This document shows positions 6,410 through 14,956 of a DNA stretch of 40,166 bases, piece after piece (within the stretch, counting starts at the first letter, position 1; the number at the start of each line of letters is the position of its first letter). The stretch covers positions 1 through 40,166 of IMG/VR virus record IMGVR_UViG_3300044821_000021, one strand, 5' to 3'. The translations under genes were made by a program, and so were the position numbers. Origin of the DNA: a virus. The notes beneath the pieces were generated by a model, which saw only the letters and a program-made list of their open reading frames with translations, made no database searches and was not told the DNA's origin.

Positions 6410-7896
6410 TTCTGACACAAGAAAAGGCATTTGAACTATTAGGTAATCAAGAATGGCGTTTAGCAAACCTGTATAAGATCAAGGATAAAGAAGGGAATGT
6501 CGTTGACTTTGAACCAAACTGGGCTCAGAAGACCCTACTGAAGTCTCATAACTTGAATATAGTTTTGAAGGCTAGACAGCTTGGTATCACTACTTACCAC
6601 GCGCTGAAGTTCTTAGACTACTGCCTTTTTCAACCTAACACCAATGCGGCTATCGTAGCCGACAATAAAGACATCGCAAGAGAAATCTTCGTAGACAAGG
6701 TAAAGTTTGCTTATGACAATCTACCACAGTTCGTTAGAGACATGTGCCATGCTTATCGAGACAACGTTCATGAAATGCGTTTTGCCAATGGTTCAGTATT
6801 TAGAGTGGCTACTTCATTACGAGGTGGAACACTTCAGCTCTTACACATCACAGAGTTTGCTAAAGTCTGCCAAGAGAATCCAACAAAAGCCAATGAGATT
6901 ATTTCTGGAGCTCTTAATGCCGTTCAAGCAGGCCAGTTTGTATGCATTGAGTCGACAGCAAGGGGAAGGGAAGGTCATTTTTATAACTTATGTAAGTCCG
7001 CTCAGGCAATGGAAGATTCTCAGACTCCTTTGGGGACCTTAGATTGGAAACTTTGGTTCTTTCCTTGGTGGCAACATCCTGACTATGTACTAGATTCAAA
7101 AAATGTATTGATAAGTAAAGAGATGTCAGAGTATTTTGAAGCCTTAGAGTGTAAAGAAATTATTTTAACCCCAGAGCAAAAAGCATGGTACGTAAAGAAA
7201 ATGCTTACTCAAGGTGAATACATGAAGAGGGAATACCCCTCTACACCAGAAGAAGCGTTTGAGAGTGCTAACGAGGGTTATTACTTTGCCAAGATGATAT
7301 CTACAGCTAGACAAGAGCGTAGAATATGTCACTTGCCTTATGACGAGAATGCAAAGACTTACACTGCTTGGGATATAGGAATCGGAGATAGCAACGCAAT
7401 CTGGGTTTTCCAACTAGTTGGTAAAGAAGTCCATTGCATTGACTATTACGAGAACAGCGATGAGCCCCTAGCTCATTACATAAAATGGCTTAAGAACAAG
7501 CCTTACATGTATGAGAAACACTTTATGCCTCATGATGCTGCGTCTCGTTCTTTGCAGAGCGGTAAAAGTTTAGTGGACATAGCTAGAGGAATGGGTCTTA
7601 AGATAGACATTCTCCCTAGAGATACTAACGAGATGTTTGGAATAGAATGTCTCCGAAGTATGCTTCCACGTTTTTTCTTTGATCAAACGAAATGCGAAAA
7701 GGGAGTAAAGGCTGTTGAAAGCTTCAGAAAAGAGTGGAACGAAAAGCTTGGATGTTACCGAGAAAAAAGCTACCACGATTGGGCATCTCATGGATCAAAA
7801 GCGCTTATCTACTGTGCGGAAGCGGTTCAAAGAACCGGATCTGGTGCAGGTATGTCAGCGGAAGAATGGAATAGAATGAGAAGAGAGTGGCTATAA
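6406..7896 (+). CDS. terL: Terminase large subunit
   Basis: The 496-residue packaging motor has an ATPase domain with Walker A LKARQLGITT (about 54-63), Walker B LLHITE with catalytic E150, and coupling motif STARG (183-187). The nuclease domain follows: AWDIGIGDSNA (D323, D328), a CIDYYE strand (D345) and MPHDAA (D377). It translocates DNA into the procapsid through the portal and cuts concatemers. ATG overlaps the previous TGA as ATGA. The gene order terL-portal-scaffold-capsid is canonical. The small-subunit candidate lies about 7 kb upstream on the circle (38996). Confidence 0.96.
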   Translation: MILTQEKAFELLGNQEWRLANLYKIKDKEGNVVDFEPNWAQKTLLKSHNLNIVLKARQLGITTYHALKFLDYCLFQPNTNAAIVADNKDIAREIFVDKVKFAYDNLPQFVRDMCHAYRDNVHEMRFANGSVFRVATSLRGGTLQLLHITEFAKVCQENPTKANEIISGALNAVQAGQFVCIESTARGREGHFYNLCKSAQAMEDSQTPLGTLDWKLWFFPWWQHPDYVLDSKNVLISKEMSEYFEALECKEIILTPEQKAWYVKKMLTQGEYMKREYPSTPEEAFESANEGYYFAKMISTARQERRICHLPYDENAKTYTAWDIGIGDSNAIWVFQLVGKEVHCIDYYENSDEPLAHYIKWLKNKPYMYEKHFMPHDAASRSLQSGKSLVDIARGMGLKIDILPRDTNEMFGIECLRSMLPRFFFDQTKCEKGVKAVESFRKEWNEKLGCYREKSYHDWASHGSKALIYCAEAVQRTGSGAGMSAEEWNRMRREWL

Positions 7897-7935
7897 AAAA
7901 AAATTTGCTTCGACTATCAACAAATTATTTGAGAC
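7894..7935 (+). promoter_or_regulatory. A-tract leader before the portal gene, similar to the one before the capsid gene
   Basis: Directly after the terL stop the sequence runs TAAAAAAAAATTTGC and ends in an AT-rich stretch containing ATTTGA before ATG 7939. A similar TAAAAAAATTTTGC ... TTTTTTGA layout follows the scaffold gene at 11258-11300. The shared element may be a promoter, processing site or enhancer of translation; neither copy shows a classic -35/-10 pair. Confidence 0.25.
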
Positions 7936-7938
7936 TCT

Positions 7939-9972
7939 ATGGGTGGTTACGTAGCTACAGGATCTAATAACGAGAAAGTCTTTCAGTTCACGCAGTTCTT
8001 CTATGACGCGTATCGAACTTGGGGGGTTTATTACGCAGCCGCTTATAGAGATTTGCGTGCCTATGCAGGAGATAACTGGACTAACTTAGAGAAGTCCAAG
8101 CTTGAGAAGCAAAACAGAATGATCTTAGAGCTTAATAAGATTCGAAGGGTTGTGAATCTATACTCAGGCTATGAAAGAGAGAACAGAACTGCCACCGTAT
8201 GTACTCCTGTAGAAGGTTCGGATGTTAAGACAGCAGACCAATTCTCTGATGTGATGTACTACGTTTATGACAAGGCTAATGCAGATTACATAGTCTCAGA
8301 AGCGTTTGAGCATAGCCTAAAGACTGGTTTGTCGATCATCGGCATATACATGGACTACACAAACGATAAAGTCAATGGTGACATAAAACTATACTGGAAG
8401 CCATTCAATGCACTGATGCTTGATCCATATTTCACTAAGAGAGATCTAAGTGATTGCGATCAGGCATCTACAAGAGACCTTCTATCTAAAGAACAAATCA
8501 AGTCAATGCTTCCTTGGATAGATCCAAGTGTTATCGATAATCTGCCTACAGGTATACGTGACAACAAATATCAATACCTTGGTATCTATAGACAATATAA
8601 CTCTACATACATCGCAAAGAACCTTTGTACATACGATCAGTACTGGAAAAGGATTAACAAAGAGCAGAAGTACTTAGTTGACATGGAGACTGGTGTCACC
8701 GAGGAATGGAATGGTGATAAGGACGAAGAAAAAGAACTAAAGGCAATGCTTAAGGAAACGCCTAGACTTCAGCTAATATCATCTCACAAGCGTACTGTAG
8801 AGCTTAATATCATTGTATCTGGTCAACTAATGTATACAGGTCCAGACCCAACAGGTTTGGATACATTTCCTTTTGTCCCTGTACTTCTCTATCACGAGCC
8901 TTTGATCGATACCTTTGAACTAAAAATTCAAGGTATCGTTCGTTCTGTGAGAGATGCTCAGAGGCAATATAACAGAAGACATAGTCAAATTATAGACTTA
9001 ATGGAATCCATCATCAACACAGGATGGATTACCAAGAATGGTGCTGTATTAGACCCAAATATGCTTATGCAAGCAGGTCAGGGTAAACAAATCGTAGTAA
9101 ATGAAGGTTATGATGTTAACGCAGACGTACGAGAGATCTCTCCACCAAACATACCCCCAGGTTATTTGCAATACCAAGACATCATCGACAAGAACATCAT
9201 GGAGATCCCTGGTGCTTCTGATGAGCTTCTCGGTCTTTCTTCTGTTGGTGACTCACAAGTGTCAGGAAAGCTTGCCGAAGTGCGGGCCTCAAACGGTCTC
9301 AAGGGAAATAGAGGAATCTTTGACAATCTCGAACAATCGAAGAAATACCTAGGGAAACTAATCATAGAATGCATTCAGAAGAACTATTCTCCTGGAAAGA
9401 TAGAAAGGATAATAGGAGATGAACCAACTCAAGAATTCTTCTCAGGTCAATTCGAAGAATATGACTGCGCGATCAAACAAGCGGTCAAAACGGCAACACA
9501 ACGCGAAGCTTACTACTATCAGCTACTTCAATTGGTCGCTCTTGGGGCCCCTATTCCTTGGGATAAGATCTTAGAGGTCGCTCCTCTTCAGGGAAGCACG
9601 AAGATACATGAACTTCTAGCACAACAACAAGAACAACAAGCAGCAGCAGCTCAAGCAGAATTAGAAGCTGTAGAGATGAAGAAAATGCTTGATATGGCTG
9701 CCGTAAATCAATCTACAGCACTTGCAGAAGAGCGTAGAGCTAGAGTACTTGCCGACATTGGATTAGCTAAAGAGCGTGAGTCTGAGGTTACACAAAACCA
9801 TGCAAAAGCATTCTTGGATAATGCCAAGACTATTGCTCAGATAGAAGATATTCCTCGTAAACGATTGATCGAGGTACTAGAGCTCGCTGCCACAATAAGG
9901 CAGAACGAGAAGCAAGAGGCAGAGGCCGAATTGCAGAAGGACATGAAACGGGCAGAAGCCCTCAAACAATAG
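7939..9972 (+). CDS. Portal protein (P22-like)
   Basis: The 677-residue protein has the layout of P22-type portals: an N-terminal region with YSGYERENR, a central stretch VRDAQRQYNRRHSQIID, then GASDELLGLS and SGKLAEVRASNG. It ends in a long Gln/Ala/Glu-rich helical barrel region (about 560-677). Portals form the dodecameric vertex ring for DNA passage and tail attachment. Start ATG 7939 has only poor ribosome-site similarity. It is followed 7 bases later by two small coupled genes. Confidence 0.92.
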   Translation: MGGYVATGSNNEKVFQFTQFFYDAYRTWGVYYAAAYRDLRAYAGDNWTNLEKSKLEKQNRMILELNKIRRVVNLYSGYERENRTATVCTPVEGSDVKTADQFSDVMYYVYDKANADYIVSEAFEHSLKTGLSIIGIYMDYTNDKVNGDIKLYWKPFNALMLDPYFTKRDLSDCDQASTRDLLSKEQIKSMLPWIDPSVIDNLPTGIRDNKYQYLGIYRQYNSTYIAKNLCTYDQYWKRINKEQKYLVDMETGVTEEWNGDKDEEKELKAMLKETPRLQLISSHKRTVELNIIVSGQLMYTGPDPTGLDTFPFVPVLLYHEPLIDTFELKIQGIVRSVRDAQRQYNRRHSQIIDLMESIINTGWITKNGAVLDPNMLMQAGQGKQIVVNEGYDVNADVREISPPNIPPGYLQYQDIIDKNIMEIPGASDELLGLSSVGDSQVSGKLAEVRASNGLKGNRGIFDNLEQSKKYLGKLIIECIQKNYSPGKIERIIGDEPTQEFFSGQFEEYDCAIKQAVKTATQREAYYYQLLQLVALGAPIPWDKILEVAPLQGSTKIHELLAQQQEQQAAAAQAELEAVEMKKMLDMAAVNQSTALAEERRARVLADIGLAKERESEVTQNHAKAFLDNAKTIAQIEDIPRKRLIEVLELAATIRQNEKQEAEAELQKDMKRAEALKQ

Positions 9973-9979
9973 GAAACAT

Positions 9980-10243
9980 ATGGCTAAAGGGACATCTACA
10001 TCTAACAAGATGATGCCTCGCATGGAGACATATGGTGGACAAAATAACCCAGGTTATCAGCCACCACAAGGCTCAGCAGGCGCAAGCGCTTTCGGTGCTT
10101 ATAGCACAAAAAGCAATCCATTGAGCGTTCCAAAAAAAGGATCAGCTATCGGTCCTGGTTATGGTAACTCAGATCGTATGAAAGCGATGGATGCAAAAGA
10201 ACAAGAAGCAAGGAAAGAGAGCCTTCGAGGACAGCCATGCTAA
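9980..10243 (+). CDS. Small Gly/Ser/Pro-rich structural-region protein (87 aa)
   Basis: A GGAAACAT ribosome site precedes ATG 9980, 7 bases after the portal stop. The product is low-complexity (Gly, Ser, Pro, Gln, Lys) and probably unstructured apart from a basic C-terminal helix. Its end overlaps the next gene by 7 bases. Its place between portal and scaffold suggests a morphogenesis role, but no family was recognised. Confidence 0.65.
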   Translation: MAKGTSTSNKMMPRMETYGGQNNPGYQPPQGSAGASAFGAYSTKSNPLSVPKKGSAIGPGYGNSDRMKAMDAKEQEARKESLRGQPC

Positions 10244-10608
10244 TTACTTCGCCTAGACAGAAGCTACAAGAACATATTGATACAAGAGAAGGGATCACTT
10301 CTCACTTCAACTATCTTCTTGAAAAGATCCTAAATGACAATCGTCATAAGGATAAGTACTGGATTCTGGGTAAGGCGAAGATTGAGAAGAAGAAAGGCAA
10401 AGATATCGTACGTCCGTTTTTACAGGCATGCGATGAAAAGCCAGGAGTTATTAGAGAAAGCTTCGTCTATGAAGTGGACAATAGACGCGGTGTTAAAACT
10501 TTACTTTGGATCATGCATCCAGGTGACTTATTAAGTTTTCCCACTTTAGGGAAGTCCATCCGTGTAACCGGCGGGAATACGGGTTCAACAATCTTGCTAC
10601 CGAAGTAA
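10237..10608 (+). CDS. Conserved small protein of the head-gene cluster (123 aa)
   Basis: The product includes YWILGKAKI, RPFLQACDEKPG and VYEVDNRRGVKTLLWIMHPGD, blocks that look like a conserved family found between portal and scaffold genes in related phages; no function is known. Start ATG 10237 overlaps the previous gene. The stop codon lies in the loop of a 6-bp hairpin at 10597-10614. Confidence 0.7.
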   Translation: MLITSPRQKLQEHIDTREGITSHFNYLLEKILNDNRHKDKYWILGKAKIEKKKGKDIVRPFLQACDEKPGVIRESFVYEVDNRRGVKTLLWIMHPGDLLSFPTLGKSIRVTGGNTGSTILLPK

Positions 10609-10614
10609 CGGTAG
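10597..10614 (+). other. Hairpin around the stop codon before the scaffold gene
   Basis: CTACCG and CGGTAG form a perfect 6-bp stem with loop AAGTAA that contains the TAA stop. No U-tract follows, so it is not a typical terminator. It may protect or process the message between the two genes. Confidence 0.35.
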
Positions 10615-10630
10615 GATAATAGGGAGTTTT

Positions 10631-11260
10631 ATGAGTTTAGAAGAACAAGAAGTCGTTCCAGCTGCTGTCTCCGAGCAAGTGGAAGTCGAGTCACAGGATC
10701 AACATCAAGAAGAGCCAAAAATGGTTCCTCTTGCTGCTTTACAGGCTGAGAGAAGAAAACGCCAAGAGTTTGAGACACGTAATAAGATTTACGAAGAGAT
10801 GATGGCGAAGAAGAATATCGAGCCTGAAGAAGAGGAAGACCCAGAAGCATTAGTGACTAAGGGATCTTTCAAAGAAGAGAAAGCTCTCACTAAGAGAGAG
10901 ATTCTTGAGCAGGTCTACCAAGATATGAATCCTGAGGCAGTTCAAAAGATTAACACGTATCTGAAACCAATTTTGGACAAGAAGCCTTGGTTAGCAGCTT
11001 CGTTAGACAGTGCTGTAAATCGTTTATCCCGAGCGAGCGAAATCGTTGATGACTACATGCATTTGGTAGAGGACAAACCTAAACCAAAGACATCGCCATC
11101 AGTAGATGCTCAAAGGATAGTCGCTAACGCTAATAAGCCCAGATCCCCGAATGAAGTAGGAAAGTCTGCGCAGCCTAGTGGTACCGAATATCTTAAAAGC
11201 ATCCAGGGGAAAAAGGAATTTAGGGAGTACCGAGCGAAGATGTTACGAGGCGAGGCATAA
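10631..11260 (+). CDS. Scaffolding protein (probable)
   Basis: The 209-residue protein is strongly charged and Gln/Glu/Lys-rich with a predicted coiled coil and no hydrophobic core, and lies directly before the major capsid gene, the usual place for a scaffold. A clear GGGAG ribosome site precedes ATG 10631. Residues 170-209 are basic (EFREYRAKMLRG), as expected for capsid-binding tails. The call rests on position and composition, not a specific motif. Confidence 0.8.
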   Translation: MSLEEQEVVPAAVSEQVEVESQDQHQEEPKMVPLAALQAERRKRQEFETRNKIYEEMMAKKNIEPEEEEDPEALVTKGSFKEEKALTKREILEQVYQDMNPEAVQKINTYLKPILDKKPWLAASLDSAVNRLSRASEIVDDYMHLVEDKPKPKTSPSVDAQRIVANANKPRSPNEVGKSAQPSGTEYLKSIQGKKEFREYRAKMLRGEA

Positions 11261-11300
11261 AAAAATTTTGCCGCTCTTGTCAAAACATTTTTTGACTAGG
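11258..11300 (+). promoter_or_regulatory. A-tract and AT hairpin leader before the capsid gene
   Basis: After the scaffold TAA the sequence continues AAAAATTTTGCC and then has GTCAAAA and TTTTGAC as a 7-bp stem with a 4-base loop, then AGGAG before ATG 11309. It resembles the leader before the portal gene. It could stabilise or boost the capsid message. Confidence 0.3.
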
Positions 11301-11308
11301 AGATAAAA

Positions 11309-12253
11309 ATGGCCGCCGGAACAACAACGACAGTACAAGTAGACCCAGAAGTCAACTTGTTCTTCGACAACATATTGCTGGATAGACATCAGCCTTACTA
11401 CGTTTACGGGTACTTTGCCCAAGAAAGACGTATACCTCAGAAGAATAGCCGAAACGCAATCTTCCGTAGATTTGACAACTTAGCAGACGCACTTACTCCT
11501 CTTACTGAAGGCGTAACTCCAAATGCTGAACAAGTTACTAAATTCGATATCACAGCGACTGTATCCCAATACGGTAAAGTTGTTGAGTTATCTGATGACG
11601 TAATCATAACAGTACAAGATCAGACAGCGAACGAAGTTGCTGACATGCTCGCTCAGAACATGGCATCGACATACGACAAAATCGTTCGTAACATGCTTGT
11701 GGCTACTTCTGCGCAGATAGACTGCTTAAACGGCGTTAACGGGAATGCGATCACTGAAGCTACTACAACTGACTTAGAACTTGCTGTTGACTATGTCACT
11801 GAGAACAACGGTAAGAAGTTATCTCCAAACCAAGAAGGTACTAATGCCTTCGGAACTGCACCAGTTTGGGCAGCCTACTGGATGATCATTTCTACCGATC
11901 TAAGAACTGACTTCAAAAACTTAGCTAACTTCTTGGCAACTGCTGACTACCCAAGACAGCAATCTGTTCTAGAAGCAGAGCTAGGATCTTGTGATGAAGT
12001 TCGTCTAGTCATGACTTCTGAAGGTTACAAAGACACAACTGTAGCTCCAGCTGTTTACTCAAACATGCTGTTTGCTGCTAACGCTTACGGTCGTATCACT
12101 ATCGATGATCAGTCGATGGAAATGATCATAAAGCCTTTAGGCGCAGGACAAGACCCGTTGAACCAAAGACAAACAATGGGTTGGAAGGGCCGTCTTGGAT
12201 CAGTAATCCTTGATGACTCATGGTGCGTAAACCTTAGAAGTACAAAAGGATAG
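11309..12253 (+). CDS. Major capsid protein, N4-gp56 family
   Basis: The 314-residue protein begins with the family pattern QVDPEVNLFFDNILLDR, followed by RRIPQKNSRNAIFRRFDNL and TPLTEGVTPNAEQ...DITATVSQYGKVVELSDDV, all hallmarks of N4-gp56 HK97-fold capsid proteins. A strong AGGAG site precedes ATG. It is followed at 12262 by a decoration-type gene and then a strong terminator, which would keep capsid transcripts abundant. N4-type capsid with a P22-type portal but no virion RNA polymerase argues against a true N4 relative. Confidence 0.95.
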   Translation: MAAGTTTTVQVDPEVNLFFDNILLDRHQPYYVYGYFAQERRIPQKNSRNAIFRRFDNLADALTPLTEGVTPNAEQVTKFDITATVSQYGKVVELSDDVIITVQDQTANEVADMLAQNMASTYDKIVRNMLVATSAQIDCLNGVNGNAITEATTTDLELAVDYVTENNGKKLSPNQEGTNAFGTAPVWAAYWMIISTDLRTDFKNLANFLATADYPRQQSVLEAELGSCDEVRLVMTSEGYKDTTVAPAVYSNMLFAANAYGRITIDDQSMEMIIKPLGAGQDPLNQRQTMGWKGRLGSVILDDSWCVNLRSTKG

Positions 12254-12261
12254 GTGAAAAC

Positions 12262-13011
12262 ATGACAGCTCCAATAGGAACAGCAAGAAACGTCTTTACT
12301 GGGTTAAGAGAACTCAGTCAAGTCACAAATACATATGCTGGTTATTTACAATCAGCAGGCGCTGCTTACAACTTAGTGTTGCCTTGGCAGGCCGACAAAC
12401 TTGAGTGGTACAACTATACAAAGTATGCCACTAACTCAAATAACTTATCAGGTGTTTGGTTCAGAGATTTCCCTGCTGGAGATGCTCTAATTATAGCACG
12501 CGGCACAACTACTTTGACTTCTACATTAGAAGCAACAAACGGTGTGACGATTGCAAACACAACTGGTGGTTTTGCCAATGAACATTTGGTTATTAGCGGT
12601 ATTACAACTGCTACTCCAGGTGTAGTTACAACAACTACAAATCATAATCTTACAGATCTTGATAGAGTAGTAATCACTAAAGTAATTGGAACAGCAGCAG
12701 CTGAATTAAACAATAATACATATGTAGTTGATGTGCTTTCTGCAACCACATTCGCATTATATGACACATTCGGTGTTCCAGTCACCGTAGTAGGTACATA
12801 CACATCCAGTGGTCAGGTAACTAAGATTGCTCCTTTACTAGGACAAGTTAGTTCTCAGTCTAATTATCCAATTCCACAGAACTCAATTCAAGATTATCCG
12901 ATTCAATATCGTCTAACTTTGGGTAGTGCTGTTATGGGTGCGGATAATGACGTTATCTACTTCGTTGCAACTAAGTTTAACGCTTATTTCAACTTAGGTG
13001 ATGTCGCTTAA
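12262..13011 (+). CDS. Capsid-associated protein with E1-FCCH-like insertion (possible decoration protein)
   Basis: The 249-residue protein is rich in Thr, Asn and Ala. Around residues 114-190 it has a beta domain with the pattern TTNHNLTDLDRVVIT...LNNNTYVVDV...TFALYDTFG, matching the FCCH-like module frequent in phage structural proteins. It is 8 bases after the major capsid gene and before the terminator at 13018, implying high expression and a head role such as decoration. Confidence 0.7.
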   Translation: MTAPIGTARNVFTGLRELSQVTNTYAGYLQSAGAAYNLVLPWQADKLEWYNYTKYATNSNNLSGVWFRDFPAGDALIIARGTTTLTSTLEATNGVTIANTTGGFANEHLVISGITTATPGVVTTTTNHNLTDLDRVVITKVIGTAAAELNNNTYVVDVLSATTFALYDTFGVPVTVVGTYTSSGQVTKIAPLLGQVSSQSNYPIPQNSIQDYPIQYRLTLGSAVMGADNDVIYFVATKFNAYFNLGDVA

Positions 13012-13017
13012 TCACAA

Positions 13018-13042
13018 GGGAGGGGATGAGTTGTCCCCTCCC
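13018..13042 (+). terminator. Strong hairpin terminator after the capsid genes
   Basis: GGGAGGGGA (13018-13026) and TCCCCTCCC (13034-13042) form a perfect 9-bp, GC-rich stem with a 7-base loop, followed by ATTTTAAAA. Its GC content stands out in this AT-rich genome. The short T-tract suggests partial termination, reducing tail gene expression relative to capsid. Confidence 0.8.
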
Positions 13043-13059
13043 ATTTTAAAAGAGGGAAC

Positions 13060-13557
13060 ATGAGTAAGAAGAATAAAAAAGATGAAGATGCGGCTTTGAT
13101 GGAAGCAGCAGTATTAAGTGGACAGTACACTCCAGAACCTAAACCTGAACCTTTTGACTTTGATACTTTCAAGTTAACTAAGCTTGAAGATTTTGATGTG
13201 TATAACTCACACGTTAGAAAACACAACAGAGCGTGTGTTCATGAGAAGAATAAGATGAAGATTAAAGTGCCAGACGAGTCTTTCTACAAGAAGTTTAAGA
13301 CAAAGTTTCATCGATTTCAGCAGATGGAAAACGTTCTAAAGGTTCGTTTGAGAAATAAAGCTATTGATTGGAAAGGTGAACTGAAGTCAGGTGGAACATA
13401 CATGCTGCCTATGCCAGTGATTACTTTCTTGAACAAGCTTGCCACACCAGACTTTAGTGAAGTCAAAGTTGAGCATGGAAATGCAGTGCATACTGAGACA
13501 AGACAGACTGGGGAAACACCTCGCTTCTCTTGTAACGTACTTGAATACGCCGCATAA
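13060..13557 (+). CDS. Structural-region protein (165 aa)
   Basis: The product has a lysine-rich, acidic N-terminal arm, then basic helices (about 55-115) and a C-terminal beta-rich part with GGTYMLPMPVITFLNKLA. AGAGGG precedes ATG 13060, just after the terminator. Position between capsid and tail-adaptor genes suggests a head-completion or assembly role. No named family recognised. Confidence 0.65.
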   Translation: MSKKNKKDEDAALMEAAVLSGQYTPEPKPEPFDFDTFKLTKLEDFDVYNSHVRKHNRACVHEKNKMKIKVPDESFYKKFKTKFHRFQQMENVLKVRLRNKAIDWKGELKSGGTYMLPMPVITFLNKLATPDFSEVKVEHGNAVHTETRQTGETPRFSCNVLEYAA

Positions 13558-13566
13558 GGATTAAAG

Positions 13567-14334
13567 ATGGTTAATACACCTACTGGGCCTGTAATACCTC
13601 AACCTTCTAATGGTTCTACAGGTTCAAACATCTTACAAATCATTCGCAATGTAACAGGTCGGGTTGACAAAAACGATCCGGCCTTTACAGATGCGATCAT
13701 GTTTGATTACCTGAATGCTTTTGTTCAGCAAGAACATCCGCAAGAAGTGCGTATATTCGAGAACCAAACATGGTGGGATTTCACTATAGATGAAAACTCA
13801 GATGATCCTTACCCAGTAGACTTAGATGCTTTGGGTTTCAGTACTATAAATGCTCCAGCATATATCTCCTTTACAGATCCAGCGTTAAATCCTAATACCT
13901 TTCAGCTGTTTTGGTACGAAGACCCAAGAGATTTCTATGCGAGATGGCCTTGGAATAACGTGTTTACTCCTCAAATGCCTACCTATGTTTTGTACTACAA
14001 CAACGAGTTAACGTTTAGAGGACCTCCAGATCAAGAGTATAGCGTTCGTATCTCCGCATATAAGATTGATTACTCTTTTGCCGGTGGGTCATTGACTAAT
14101 GCAGGTTCTATCTTAGATGGAACTGGCATGACAAACACAAGCAATCTCAAGAATGCTCCTAGGACATATCTTACACGTTATTTTGCTTATGGTGCCGCAC
14201 TAGACATCTTAAGCGACTATGGTGAGATGGATAAATATAACGAAGTGTTTCAGGTCTACAGAAGATATAGAGGCCAAGTGTTGGCTAGAACCTGGGATCA
14301 ACTTTCATCACAAAGAACCGGACCTGATTTTTAA
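13567..14334 (+). CDS. Head-to-tail adaptor / tail-tube A-like protein (probable)
   Basis: The 255-residue protein includes PAFTDAIMFDYLNAFVQQ, a Trp-rich beta region (NQTWWDFTID, FYARWPWNN), ELTFRGPPDQEYSVRIS, and a C-terminal helical part with RTYLTRYFAYGAALDIL. This size and layout, directly before a large tail-hub protein, fit an adaptor of podovirus type (T7 gp11-like role). Assignment is by layout and position. Confidence 0.6.
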   Translation: MVNTPTGPVIPQPSNGSTGSNILQIIRNVTGRVDKNDPAFTDAIMFDYLNAFVQQEHPQEVRIFENQTWWDFTIDENSDDPYPVDLDALGFSTINAPAYISFTDPALNPNTFQLFWYEDPRDFYARWPWNNVFTPQMPTYVLYYNNELTFRGPPDQEYSVRISAYKIDYSFAGGSLTNAGSILDGTGMTNTSNLKNAPRTYLTRYFAYGAALDILSDYGEMDKYNEVFQVYRRYRGQVLARTWDQLSSQRTGPDF

Positions 14335-14343
14335 GGAGACAGT

Positions 14344-14955
14344 ATGACTTTCGATCCAGCAGTACCATTAAATAGCGATTCTCCATCGATCTTTCCGGCA
14401 CAGAATCAGACGAACATGTCTAGGTTAAGAACCATAATTGCAGCTGATCATCAGTTTAACAATACAGCAGCTGGAAACGATGGCTATCACAACCTGATAC
14501 ACATGACTCTTCAGGCTCCATCTGGCGCTTTAGCATCTACCGGTAGGTTTTACTCTAAGATCTCTGCGGGGAGAGTTCATTCTTTCTACATGGACAATGC
14601 GGCAGCGGAATATCAGATTACTCCAACAATGCCTATTAGAGCTTCAGTTAACTTTACTGGATCAGCAGTGAACGGAGCTCAGGTGATAAGAAGTCAGTAC
14701 AATGTGGCATCTGTAACACGTACATCTACAGGCGGTTATACAGTCGCATTTACAACCGCAATGCCAGATAATAACTACATAGTTCAGGTGTGTGGAATGA
14801 GAGATTCCGACGATGTTCTAAAAGCTTTTGTTAGAGGAAGCGGAACCTACGGAAATTCTATGGCAACAACTTTTGTAAGGATTGGGTTTGCTGGATCTTC
14901 CAGTGCATTCTTAGATCCTTTGATGGGTAGCGTAATCATATTTAGTGTAACATAA
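14344..14955 (+). CDS. Minor tail structural protein (203 aa)
   Basis: The N-terminal part has PSIFPAQNQTNMSRLRTIIAAD and NDGYHNLIHM, a pattern seen in phage tail-associated proteins; the rest is Ser/Thr/Gly-rich beta structure ending in GSVIIFSVT. AGGAGACAGT precedes ATG 14344. It lies between the adaptor and hub genes, so a tail or connector component is likely. Exact role unknown. Confidence 0.6.
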   Translation: MTFDPAVPLNSDSPSIFPAQNQTNMSRLRTIIAADHQFNNTAAGNDGYHNLIHMTLQAPSGALASTGRFYSKISAGRVHSFYMDNAAAEYQITPTMPIRASVNFTGSAVNGAQVIRSQYNVASVTRTSTGGYTVAFTTAMPDNNYIVQVCGMRDSDDVLKAFVRGSGTYGNSMATTFVRIGFAGSSSAFLDPLMGSVIIFSVT

Positions 14956-14956
14956 C

